Shown here: positions 48,264 through 59,873 of the stretch, piece by piece
How the letters are laid out: every line of letters starts with the position of its first letter
Position numbering within the stretch: position 1 is the stretch's first letter
DNA from: Nymphaea colorata
Taxonomy: Eukaryota > Streptophyta > Magnoliopsida > Nymphaeales > Nymphaeaceae
DNA length: 64,000 nucleotides
Direction: 5' to 3'
Assembly (NCBI RefSeq): GCF_008831285.2
Contig: NC_045139.1
Location: 35,747,706 to 35,811,705, forward strand
Made by a program: the position numbers and the translations under genes
The notes under the pieces: model-generated
The model's input: the letters and a program-made list of their open reading frames with translations, nothing else
The model's database searches: none
What the model was told of the DNA's origin: nothing

Positions 48264-48519
48264 AATAATTAAACGCCGATCCAAAGTTCATTCATATCTG
48301 AAACGTTCGTCGTTCATCAGGATCTAAAGGTCCCTTTCCCATTTGGACTCATCTATAGATTATGAGACAATTATGGAATTTGATACTTGTTCTTTTGTTA
48401 GGAAATCGATACTTATAAAAAAAATTATCTTATTATAAGAAACTTGTTTTGCTTCGAATAAGATTCATCTCATCTCTCCCTCTTATCAAATGATTGTTAG
48501 CACATCAAGTTAGTTGGTA

Positions 48520-48937
48520 CCAGAGATGTGAATGGATCGGATTAAAATCAAAGATATCCTTAATCATATTCATTTTTTCGGATATTCACATATTTTGATT
48601 CAAATTCAGATTCAAATTCGAATAAGAAAAAGTCATATCCGAATCCAAATCTGAAATTCAATTTTACAATCCGAATCCGATTTTTATATTTATATCTGAA
48701 TCCGAATCTGAATTTTTTGAACCAGATTTTACCAATTTTCAAAATTTAATAACATTAGATACATGATATTTATCTAAAAATGAATCTGATCCAAATCTGT
48801 ATTCGATCGGATATTTATATATATCCGAATCCGAATCCGGTCTGATTTCTTAATCGAATATTTTTTTTTTTTTCATATCCGATTTTTTCGGATCTATTCT
48901 ATCGGATATCCGATTCAAATCATATATATTGACATAC
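48520..48937. mobile_element. miniature transposon inserted into the duplication, with known empty site
   Basis: 418 bases flanked by exact 9-bp direct repeats TAGTTGGTA (48511-48519, 48938-48946). The right copy of the segmental duplication has a single TAGTTGGTA at 53526-53534, the uninterrupted site. The element begins CCAGAGATGTGAATGGATCG and ends ATTGACATAC, resembling the common plant GATGTCAATGGATCGGAT type. Its interior repeats ATCCGAATC and GATTCGGAT words. No coding capacity. Exact termini may shift by one or two bases. Confidence 0.8.
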
Positions 48938-49792
48938 TAGTTGGTATATATATGTATTGAGTACGTCTTTCTTTCGAGCCTTGAAGGGTGCTATGATAGG
49001 ACTCGCTCTTATCCTCTCTCTCTCTCTCTAAATGAAGAAATCAAGTGTGACCCTTAAATGTCTCAAAGCATATAATATATCATGTTTGTAATGCTCGGAA
49101 TCGGCTTGCTCCAACGGCCTTTTTACAATTTCAAACATACTAAAAAAGAAATAAATGCTTATATTAAATTAAAACAAGAAACTAGAAGACAGCCGGACGT
49201 CCATATTCATGGAAAGGCTACAACAAGCTGAAAAAATGTTGACTAGAACTATTTGAATTTTAATGCTACATAAGTCTAAACTTTTATTCTTTCAAATCAG
49301 TGAATGAGTTAGGCAACATTTAATAAGACTTTATGAAATGAAAGAAAATAGACACATATAATAAACAAGGAAAAACATTAATACGAAATAACTGTTTGCT
49401 AATTATAATCAATTCTACATTGAATACTCAAGGTTATAGAAATTCGTACATAGTTGACGCGATTTTCAAAATATCATAAAACCTGGTTGACCAACTGTAG
49501 GTTATCCGTCATCCCAGAATCAATAACTAGTACAATATATGAAGATTTAAGAAGAAATATGCTCACTTTTTTGAAAAAAAAACAAAAAAACAAAAACGAA
49601 CTCAGGCGGGTTGAATTAGTTACATTCAATCGCCTGCATTAAATGGTAGATGGCGCGTAACTAAATTTAAAATTCAAACTTGTTAATAGGCATGAAATTG
49701 TTAAATTCATTAGTATATGCATGCATTGATGAAGTGCTACTTGTAAGAACTGACAGACTTGCGAAGCGCGGTAATGTACTAATGTGTTAAGG

Positions 49793-50110
49793 GTAGGGAT
49801 GTCAATAGATCATATTTAGATCATACATACTCTTAATCATATCTGTTTTTTAGATATTCACATATTCAAATGCAGATTAGAATACGAATAAAGAAAAGTC
49901 ATATCCGAATCCAAATCCGAATTTTGAACCGCCAATTTTCAAAATGTAATAGCATTAGATATAAAATATTTATGTAAACATGATTCTGTTCCGAATTCGC
50001 ATCTTAATCCGATTCTGAATCCGATCTGATTTCTTAATCGGATATTATTATTTTTTCCATATCCAAGTTTTTTGGATTGGTTCGGTCATATATCAAATGC
50101 GGAATCTAAT
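49793..50110. mobile_element. second, degraded copy of the ATCCGAATC miniature element
   Basis: This segment starts GGGTAGGGATGTCAATAGATC and continues with ATTCACATATTC, AAGTCATATCCGAATCC and TTTTTGGATTGG, in the same order as in 48520-48937. The right terminus and target duplication could not be recognised. It lies inside the 2.77-kb insertion of the left duplication copy. Confidence 0.6.
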
Positions 50111-52533
50111 AAATTTCAAAATTTTAAATTTGATCCCTGTTTATCAAATAGGGAGATTTTTTCAGAAGATGGAAACTGTTGGGTAAATTTTTTCCGAAGA
50201 TGTTTCCAGGGGTGGGATGAAAAATCCTGAAACAAAAAAAATACCCGTCAAGGTTGAACAGAGAGAGAGGGAGCGAGGTGGAATTTTGGTTTACATGATA
50301 AACCATTTAAAAGGAAAAAAGACATTTCATCATATGCTATCAAACAGGAAAAGATGCTTCCAGGGATCTTTATTCAATCTCATCACACACTCAACAAAAA
50401 TGGAACCGGCAGAAATTTTCTCATTCCATTACTCCTGGAAACAACTTTCCATAAACTTAATTCCAGTTCAACATTTCCAAACTGTCAAACTATACTTAGT
50501 GCGCCCCCGACGGATTTGGGGTCTATTGACCCCAAAATCTAACATATAATTATCTATAGTAAATATCTAATAAGATTGATTCTAATATTTTTTTTTCTTG
50601 TAGATGAAAAAAACTGGATTCCAAGCTGAGAGACTTTTTTGTTCACCTGGTAGCGTAAAACTCCGAGGCTATTACGTCCACTATTAAGGCATGCATTGTG
50701 TTATACTTTCACAAAGGATTGGCGCCTATAGAAATCAAATCAGTGACTGGTTTCTTACTAGATGTTGGCATAATCAGCTAAGCAAACACCTAATTAGGAT
50801 GTTAACAACTTTCTTAGATAAGAAGACAGTTATCTTATGGATCAGGTCTTAGCTTGTGATGTCAAAGTACGTTAAACTTGTCTGTAACCAGCATGAGTGG
50901 CTTCGTTGGTTGAGGGAATGTGTTGAAAGAAGAAAAACGTTTCAGTTGGGAGCACGCTAAGTTGAACAGATTTGCTAATTCTTTCTAGTTTGCTTTGTTT
51001 CTTTCAATTCATTTGTTGATTGTATGAATTGATGCATGTTTTCAGAAATGATATAATAAAGTGACATTTCATGTGACGCAAGAAGATTCAAAATCAAATA
51101 GTATCAACTTCGTAAACTACCAAGAAGTAAAAGAAAAAAATTATGTTGGGAAATAACAAATGCCGCAACCAACCCTATGCTTCCTACTTTTTTTTTTTTC
51201 AAAAAAAGTTTACTTAAAAAGAGAAACCACATTCAGTATAAAACCCTTAAGACCATACTCCTTTACCTCAAAGGTTCTGGTTTGCTTTCGGGTCTAGGTG
51301 GACCTACGAGTCTTTCAACTCGTGTGTCGCACTTATTGCTGTTTGAAGTTAAGAAAAGCCTGGTATTTTTGTCAATGCCATGAAAAAAACAAAGAGTCAA
51401 ACCCTCAAGATAACACATCACCGGTGACTTTTGAGAAAAAAATTCAAAGAAGAGCTGTTAACAGAAAATATTAGTTGTTGATATAAACTAACAAAAATAC
51501 CCTTATCCTCTATGAAATAGAAGGGATGGAAGCCTAACCTCGAGCAGTCGGTTTTTGAAGCTAACTAAAATACTACTCTTAAAAACAAAAATATCTTTAT
51601 GAAGTCAAGAGAAGAGTGCTGGTCTTTTATAAATAAATGTTCTTGCCATTTTATTTACAAAAAATTAATATTTTTTTTATTAATTGGGTAGCGGTTTGGG
51701 AATTTCTTTCAAAAGTTGAGTGCCTATTTTGTTAACTTTTATCGGATGTCACCAAGTAGCCAACTTATTTGTTAACTTTTAAAGGTTGTATTGTAAATGG
51801 TTATTCTCTAAATATTAGCCATATTTATTGTAGGTTTTTAAAATGCTTATGTTTCAAACCCAAATAAAATTATATCATATGTTAATCTGGTGATCGATAA
51901 TCTTGAAGGAGTAGGGCTTATCCAATCATGTTTCATGCACCAGATCGCATTAGGTCATAAAATTAAATGGGGATGAGTGACCACCTATGTTTCATGACAC
52001 CCACTAACTCTCTCTCTCTCTCTCTCCCCCCCTCTCTCTCTTATTCTTCAACACACAAGTAGAGATTTGAAAAATTTCAAAAAGATGTGGCATAACAAAT
52101 ATGACTCCAAGATGGGAGGAAATAATGTCGTTGAACTAATACTGCATTAGAGTAAAACTCACCGGGGCATACATATACTCCCATTGAAAGCTATAGGATT
52201 TCTTCTCAATTCTCATATCATTGTTATATAATGAGCTTGCTTCAGTTAAGTCATTCGTAATGAAGATCTGCTTGGATTATGTTGGACATTGTTTACAAAG
52301 CATATTAAAGCATCAAAACTAAGACAAATGAAAGTAACTGGTCGAAAACAAGGTAGATCAAGTGCTAAGGAAAGTGCATTGGCTCCCCCATCATATATGC
52401 CTAAAGTAAAGTGGGACGAGTACTATAAAGTTTCTTGTCATGTTTTCATAAGGATGCATAAAACTTTGGAGGTAGACATGTAAATATTTCTACCTTCGTG
52501 GGTGACTAAGGAATTAATTACTATGTTAATGGA

Positions 52534-52748
52534 TGTGGCCATGCACACGAGCAGAGTCCATCTCGAGCTGGGTCTGCTCCAGCTCGAGTTGACTCCAAAG
52601 ACTTGAGCTTGGTCTCTGCTCGAACTCAAGTCGAACCGCATGGAACAGGCTTGACGTCAAGCTCGACTTCTTTCAAGCTTCAGTGAGTTTTTACAAGCAA
52701 ATTTGAGTCGATCTGGAGTTGGCTTGAGTAATTGTGCAGCCCAACCTA
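52534..52748. mobile_element. CTCGA-family miniature element fragment
   Basis: The right end GTGCAGCCCAACCTA is the inverse of the TAGGGCTGCAC end of the copy at 45346, and the left part reads TGGCCATGCACACGAG. The interior repeats GAGCTGG, GCTCGAG and AAGCTCGACTT. A clear target duplication was not found, so the boundaries are approximate. Confidence 0.5.
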
Positions 52749-53220
52749 GAGAGCTAAACACTAGATGGGGATCCAATTTTTTCGGATCCGAGTTCAGTTA
52801 CCAAAATTTAAAAATGACAAGGAACATCCAAGAGTATTAATGAATTCTCAACCCCCTTCACCTTGAATGTCTTTGAGACCAACCTGCAGCTAGGTATATT
52901 GGCTGGAGCGAAGCTATATGTGGTGGGAGTTAAAAATTCCGTTGTGATGAAGCCGGAGCTGGGTTTAGTTACATGTGCTGCCAATGCCGGACCTGTCTCG
53001 GTGGCTCATGTGTTCCTTAGCCAAAACATACTGAAGTTTCTATTGCTGGCTGAGCTTTGGCCAACACAAATGTCCTGGCTCTGAGAAATAAACTTCTCGG
53101 TGAGCTAGCCCGGCTCGGCCCGGCCTTGCTTAAAATGAGGAAGCTCAGATTGCGAGACCAACTGTTTGGGTTGAGAGTTGGCTCCAGGTCAGTTGCAGAG
53201 CCACATGGTGACTGGTGTTA

Positions 53221-55215
53221 AATAATTAAACGCCGATCCGAAGTTCATTGTTGGCCCTTGTAGGTCGATTTGGATCTAGAAATGTTCTTTCATCAGGATC
53301 TAAAGGTCCCTTTCCCATTTGGACTCATTTATAGATTACAAAACAATTATGAAATTTGATACTTGTTCTTTTGTTAGGAAATCAATATTTATAAAAGTTT
53401 TGTTAGGAAATCAATATTTACAGAAGTTTATCTTATTATAAGAAAATTGTTTTGCTTTGAATAAGATTCATCTCATCTCTCTTCTCTCTCTCTTAACAAA
53501 TGATGGGTAGCACAACATGTCAGGTTAGTTGGTATATGTATCTGTTGACCACGTCTTCTAGCCTTGAAGTGTGCTATCCTGATGGTATTGAGAAATGTTG
53601 ACCTGAGATTATAAATGCCGATATGAAGGCCCCATGGACTGAAATGTAATTTGTCCAAATATTGACCATCTTTATTGTAGGTTTTCAAAATGCTTATGTA
53701 TCAAATCCAAATAAAATTAGATCATTTGATAATCCGGTGATCGATAATCTTGAAAGGAAGCACCAATGAGTATGAAGGAGCTCTTCCTTTGTTATATGAT
53801 ATGATTTGGTTGATTATATGATCCGATTTGGAAGTGAGGAAATATCTAGTTTCCCAATACTCTCTACCCATCTCTCATATCTGAAACCATCCAGCTGGAG
53901 AATAAGCCTTCTGCCTCTGTTTGAAACGGAACATGAATAAAAACTAATAACAATTAGAGCAACTACAGTTCACCAATGGATCAAGCAAAAGCAAGACAAG
54001 AAGCAACTTTAGTATCAGGCCGATAAAACGGAAAGGTTAACACAGGACCAAATTTGGCAAATCAATCGACACTAAACCCTCTACTTATCCTCTTTCACAG
54101 CATGCTCTTAGCCAATGAAGCCAATTAGTTGGATTAGAGATCACATATAGTCTACCTGGCCAAAGATGTGTGCAATCATACTAGCATTGATGGACATCGC
54201 ATTAGGTCTTCAAAATTAAGTGGGGATGAGTGACCACCTACCTTTATGTCAACCACTAACTCTCTCTCTCTCTCTATCTCTTGTTCTCTAACACATAAGT
54301 AGATACCTGAAAATTTTCAAAAACGTATGGCATAATAAAATCACTCCAAGATGGGAGAAAATAATGACATTGAATTAATATCATTAGAGGAAAACTCACT
54401 GGAGCATACATATACTCTCATTGAAAGCCTGCAGATGAAAGCCATAAGATTTCTAGTTTGAAACCATTATAAGCTATATGATTTCTTCTCAATTCTCATA
54501 TCGTTGTTATATGATGAGCTTGCTTCAATTAAGTCATTGGTAATGAGCATTTGCTTGGATTATGTTTGACATTGTTTACAAAGAGCTCAATATAATTGGT
54601 CCCTTAGTCAACTATGGATCCTTTCATCTAGGTGTATGTATGTTGCAGTTAGTCCACATAGTTGTAGCCAAAGTCATCCATCTCTACAACATTTGAGATC
54701 TATGATTTATCTTGTGATCTTCCCATGAAGGTTAATTGGGCCATGCAAATGTTAGAGATGCCCATGCTACAAGCAACATTTTATTTACCAACAGCTCAAA
54801 ATTAACTGATACATGCCACACATTGATGCACACATTGATATTGCAATTGATGCAGTGAGTTTATTTTTTATACCAAAGCCAATGCAGTAAGAGCATTTTA
54901 ATACCAATTAACTAAGACAGTGAAAATCACTCTAGGGTAGTCACTAAGTGAACGCAAATCCTTAGAACAAGTTACATGAGATGGTATGCTTCCTACTTAT
55001 CAACTGTTTACACAATTAATGTTTCAAATTTTCAAGAAAATACTGCTTATGCTTTATTAGAATCAAGATTATGAATGGTCCAATTTAGCAAGTAGATAAA
55101 TTGCTAAGGAAAGTGCATTGGCTCCCCTATCATATAGGCCTAAAGTAAAGTAGGAGAAACTTATCTTGTTTTTATAAGGATGCTTAAAACTTTGAAGGTA
55201 GACATGTAAATACGT
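53221..55215. repeat. segmental duplication, right copy
   Basis: This copy is continuous relative to the left copy at 48264-52490 but contains extra pieces at about 53755-54180 and 54585-55095. A 29-bp local tandem duplication starting TGTTAGGAAATCAATATTTA occurs at 53372 and 53401. CT microsatellites inside both copies differ in length. Coding capacity is not evident. The block could derive from a retrotransposon end or an old non-coding locus; this is unresolved. Confidence 0.75.
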
Positions 55216-55944
55216 TGGTCTCAAGAGGGATTAAAATTTACCAAGTTTTGTGAGAACCAAAGTTTAACTTATTTGAAAAGAAACCCAAGTTAAATTCCGT
55301 TTTACATCATGACACATCCATTTGGCATTTGACTTGCATCTTAATTCTTTTAAAACTGAAGATACAGCTGAATTTTCTGCATGAAGTTGCCAAGAAGAGC
55401 TTACTAAACATAACTGGACGGGATAGCTTTAGACCTTTAAGTAAAAGAACATCACCACTTCAATACCCTTTTCTTCATAGAGGTTTGCTTATTCATGGCA
55501 TTGTATATAATGTTTAATGGATCAAATGCATTCTTTAATTCAGTAAGCAGCTATGTGGTTAACAGTGAAGTCAAATTGTACCCATTTGTGCTTGCGCTAT
55601 GATGTCTTTTTATTCATGTGGATACAAATCCTTATTGTTACTTGCTTCAAGCTTTGGCGATACAAACATTTTACATCTAAGAATTAGTTTTTTTTGGGAT
55701 AGATCTGGCACTTCTACATTGTCAAGCTAAATTATTGTAATTTGAGTTTAGATTTTCCTAGGAATTAAATTATGTATAATCCAGCAAGTAGCAAAATCAT
55801 TGACAATGATTAGTACCATGCTAGCTTTTTTGAAAACATTTGAAACCCAACAAAGAACTATGGCATAGCAAAGTGTTATTAATGCTTAGGGATCCAACAT
55901 AAGACAATAGCTTGTAAATTGTCAGTGCAATATATAATTTTAGT

Positions 55945-56195
55945 TCTCAAGGGGGTTGGTGCAATGGATAGGGTGGAGATTGATAGTCAATCAATATTTA
56001 TTTCGTACTCTCGTGACACCAATTCTTTGTACTACAAAAATGAAGGCATCAATATGCAAGTTAAAGCATCGCAAGGGGTGCCACCTCGAGGCACCAAAAA
56101 CAACCCTAGACCTTGTGAGGATGGAGGGAAGGTGTGGCAGGATTCGGCCTTCATTTGCGCACTGGGATTTCCTCTGACTCACCTGAACCTATGTT
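55945..56195 (+). mobile_element. SINE-like element
   Basis: The left end GGGGGTTGGTGCAATGGATA fits an A box (TGGTGCAATGG). The right end reads GGGATTTCCTCTGACTCACC followed by an A-poor tail, and its words recur at the A-tailed fragment at 36640-36698. Frames crossing it on both strands are artefacts. No target duplication was defined. Confidence 0.45.
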
Positions 56196-56669
56196 AAATA
56201 CTAGCACCATAAAGCACATTAGAGGCTGGGTATAGCTCTAAAAAGATGCGCAACCATGTTAAAAAACACAATTATATATTATTGAAGGTTTTAGTACAGT
56301 TAGAACTGAAAGTATGGCCATTAATCAAAGAGATGCACAACTCACATTTGAAAACAATTACAAGTAAAAGTTTGGCTTCTAAACAAAGGTTCCACATTTT
56401 GCTTTTAAATATGAGTCTTTTAGCCAACTTGGAATAAGAGTTATAACATTTAACCTAAGATGTTTCACAAGCTTTTAAAGTTAAAGAAATTTTAAAAACA
56501 TGTACTGTATAAAGTCGAGGTCTTTTTTGATATATAGTCAATGATCATGATGTTAACATAAGCATGAGTGAATTATTACACGATCTTTCATTTGACTTGT
56601 ATGGACATAAGATAGGTTATGTGAGTTTTGTCGGTGTCCCACATTGGTTGTTTTCTCTGGTGTGTCCTT

Positions 56670-56670
56670 T

Positions 56671-56695
<25 letters not shown>
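56670..56695. repeat. TA microsatellite
   Basis: Perfect TA dinucleotide array of about 26 bases. Confidence 0.95.
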
Positions 56696-56701
<6 letters not shown>

Positions 56702-57904
56702 AGATACAAAAAGCACCTAATCGTTTGGGCTGATAACAAATCACAACTTAAACCTTTGAAAGTTAACAATCAGGTGCTCAACCATTAAGAGAAATACTCA
56801 AAGAACCACCCACTAAAATGAAATAATAATTTTTGTAAAAGATGTAAAAAAAAAGACTCTTCTTAAGGATTACATTGTTTTTCCGCAACCAAGCGAAGAG
56901 TTCTTTTTATCATTTTATATCAAAAATTAATTTGTCTTTTCTTGGCATCCTATTGAGAATCTCTCTTAAATTGTTTGCCTATTTGTTCACTTTCAAAAGT
57001 TAATCTGTGATTTGTTCTTTGCACAAACTTTGGGTGCTCCGCTGTAATTTTCTTCATACATCAATTTTCTGTAAAGTCAACTTCATGCACCTTAAGGATC
57101 ATAGCGTAGCTGGTGGGTCAAGAGTCTTGAAGAAGCGGATCTCTATAAGTGTTATACCTCTGTGTCATGTGGAGCACAAATCCTAAGTTGAAGGCGCGGA
57201 CACATCCTAGGACTTAAGAGGCAAGAGGAGTGGAGGGACCTTCGGGGGGCCTTTTCTCTAAGAGGTAGATTGTTAACCTCTAAATTGAAAAAACAATTTC
57301 ATAGACTAAATTCTTCACCAATGGACATCATCATTTTCTATCACATTGAAAGAACTGGGCTTTTTTTTTTTTTGAACTCTTGCCCCACGTATATCTCATA
57401 CGAAATTCTGGAGTGGCTCCACATATTTTACAAATCTGTTCAAAATTAATTAAGGTGATTAAATTCAATAGATTTTTTTCCGCAAAACCTGATCAACTAA
57501 TAATCTCAGCTCATTCTTTGCTTAAAAAATCTGCATCACATAAGCTGCTGTCGGCAGTTGGACCAAACAGGAATTCAGAAGCAGCAATCCTTGACAATAA
57601 AGAAAAAGCGGGCATCAAATCAAAGTAGGGAAGCCATTAATTTAAAAAACAAGCAATGAAGGGGACGTCCCAACTGACTGTATTCTAGAAAGAATCAAAG
57701 CAGATACATTAAAAGTTTTTTAAGAAAAAGTTGGTTTTGTACCCACGTTTTGCCCCCCTGGCCCCCTCGATTTTTTTAAAAAAATTCAAAAAAAAAAAAA
57801 CCAGCTTATCTTTTTTCTTTTTTAAAGGAAATCTACTGACCCCATTCTTTTCTTTTAGTCCTTTCGAAAAAAAATTCCGGGGCCCTCTCCTGAATTTTGA
57901 AAAC

Positions 57905-58235
57905 CACTACTGGTGCGTTATCAACAAACTTGGTTTTGTGAAAACCAAGTTTTCGAAAACCTGGTTCGAAACCTAGTTTTGTAAACTTGGTTTGGATGCT
58001 TGGATGATGACAAGGGAACAATTTTGTTTAGAGTTAAAAATTAACCTTACCTGAAAAACTCGAGGAAAGCAGGTTTTCAGAAAACCAGGTTTTGACAAAA
58101 CCCAGTTTTAATGTCATCCAAACACTTTTGAAATGTTGTTTTGGGGCAAAAAGAGGTTTTGTTTTGGGGCGAAACGAGGTTTTTTCGCCCAAAACCAGGT
58201 TTAGATTGTAATCCAAACACTCCCCACAACCTACA
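57905..58235. repeat. inverted-repeat element with AAAACCAAGTTTT words
   Basis: The left arm contains AACTTGGTTTTGTGAAAACC and TTTGGATGCTTGGATGATGA. The right arm contains CAGAAAACCAGGTTTTGAC and TGTCATCCAAACACTT, the inverse. This suggests a fold-back miniature element or two abutting copies. GTTTTGGGGC is locally duplicated near 58138 and 58158. Confidence 0.45.
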
Positions 58236-59144
58236 ACCTGATCTTTTGAACAATGATATTCTTCTGAAAATACTTCCGCCTTCCTTCATTATATCTCGCT
58301 CCCTTTGCACCAACCTTTTACTACCAACTGCCTAAGATGATGTTTACGCTTCATCATTTTAATAAATATGAAATATTAGTTCTTCATGTTATTTTCTCAA
58401 GTACATACAATATTTTACTCATACGTGTGTGAAATATACGATAACTTAAATGCAACACTGATGGTTAGGTAGGACGCATCTCGCTGTTGCATGAAAAAGA
58501 ATGGTTTATATCAGAAAATTTGGAAATACAGAATTTTTAATATAATATCAACCGAATTGCTGAGTTTAGTTGTCAACTTGGCATGAAGATAAAGGAAGTA
58601 CTTCCATTCCACCGACGGAGATTATTGGGTTCCTATAGAAAAATATATGCATACCTTATAATCAAACAAAGCAAGTGTGTCATAATTGCTCACATTTTTT
58701 TTCAAGGCAAGTGGCGGCGGCTAATTACAGCACAAATATAGTTTTATGTGAGTTGAAAACCCATATTTACAGCATTGTGACAGTCTCATTCAAAACTCAA
58801 GAAGAAAAGAAGGAACAGAAAACATTGTTTTTATCATGTCATCCAGACACACAAATTAAGTTTCAAAGATTGTTTAAGGTGATGTTTGATAGTTTTGGGT
58901 ATCGGATCTTAGGATACCATCGATTTTAAAACTATGGATTTGTGGTTTTTACAAGGTAACCGAGATTTGAGATCCCCAGTTGAGAGTTTTACTGTTTGTT
59001 TAAGTTGTAAATTTAACCTAACACAGATTTGAAATCATCCCTGGATCAAGATTAGATTGTAACAAAATGTCACTTTTTAAATATATCATCCAAAGACAAA
59101 CTAAGCATTTTAGGATGTTACTGTTACTTATGAGCCCAATTGCC

Positions 59145-59205
59145 CAAGGGGTTTGGCATAACGGGTCAGATTATGGAATGATAAAAGACCAGTCATTGGT
59201 TTCAT
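59145..59205 (+). mobile_element. SINE-like relic related to 28546-28640
   Basis: GGGTTTGGCATAACGGGTCAG followed by GACCAGTCATTGGTTTCATT matches the order of words in the block at 28.55 kb (GTAACTGGTCAG, then GCCAGTCACTGGTTCGAT). Its B box is decayed (GGTTTCATTTT). Confidence 0.4.
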
Positions 59206-59767
59206 TTTTGAAAGCATCAAGCTCTACCGTTTAGCAGCAAGATAAATGAAAATGCAGCAGTAAACTTCAGGATCAAGGGAGGCTTTTGTTCCCTACCGAA
59301 ACAGATGAACGTTACCAATGTAGTACGTCCATTCCCCATCCTTCCAATTGTTAGATTGGTAAGGTCCTTTCGTAAGAAATGAAAAGTTTAATGGAGAATG
59401 ATTCTGGTTTGGTGAATTGGGAATCTCGACCTCTTGCTCTGCTTGCTTAAAATTGATGAAGTCATGGCAGAAAAATGAAACGAGGAAAGAAGAAAAACTG
59501 AAGCAGCTGGCTGCAGCAGATATTTTACTCTGTTTTCGTAAATTGGGGACGTCAGCTTAACTTACGCCCATTGCTTAAAAATGAAGTGGAAGGAGGAAAA
59601 AAGAAACTGAGCAGTTGGCTGCAGAAGATGTTGGGAGAGAGAGAGATGAGTATAGGATTCAACAAAATGAAGCCAATATTCCACTGGGAAAACGGAGAGA
59701 GAAAGAATTGTAGATCTGAAGGAAGGTAAAGGATTGGAGAAAGTGCAGAAGCTAAGAGGCACTGAGG

Positions 59768-59796
59768 GAGAAAGAGAGAGAGAAAGAAGGAGAGAG

Positions 59797-59846
<50 letters not shown>
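59768..59846. repeat. GA-rich tract in the STELLO-type gene leader
   Basis: An almost pure GA tract ends 27 bases before the start codon, so it is probably in the 5' UTR or core promoter. Tract length may vary between individuals. Confidence 0.9.
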
Positions 59847-59849
<3 letters not shown>

Positions 59850-59873
59850 CCATTTTTGATCTTTCTACCAAAA

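Larger units (their letters stand above)
48264..52490. repeat. segmental duplication, left copy (interrupted)
   Basis: 48264-49003 aligns with 53221-53576, starting at AATAATTAAACGCCGATCC and including AGGATCTAAAGGTCCCTTTC. 51775-52490 aligns in the same order with about 53643-55215, sharing GGTGATCGATAATCTTGAA, GGGGATGAGTGACCACCTA and AAGGAAAGTGCATTGGCTCC. The left copy is interrupted by a 418-bp element (48520-48937) and by about 2.77 kb of unrelated sequence (about 49004-51774). It also lacks pieces present in the right copy. Non-coding as far as visible. Confidence 0.8.
55216..59767. other. spacer upstream of the STELLO-type gene
   Basis: No gene is supported. It holds SINE-like sequence (55945-56195 and 59145-59205), an AT array (56670-56695) and inverted-repeat elements built of AAAACCAGGTTTT words (57905-58235). 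At about 58870-59110 a segment beginning AAGGTGATGTTTGATAG and closing with CATCCAAAGACAAAC looks like another miniature element. Short frames (for example plus 55329-55517 and 57380-57628) show no recognisable motif. Confidence 0.45.

Noticed and set aside
48264-53580. Pair of LTRs of one retrotransposon about 5 kb apart
   Set aside because: The similarity continues in the same order into 51775-52490 and 53643-55215, which fits a direct segmental duplication. No primer binding site, polypurine tract or polymerase sequence was seen.
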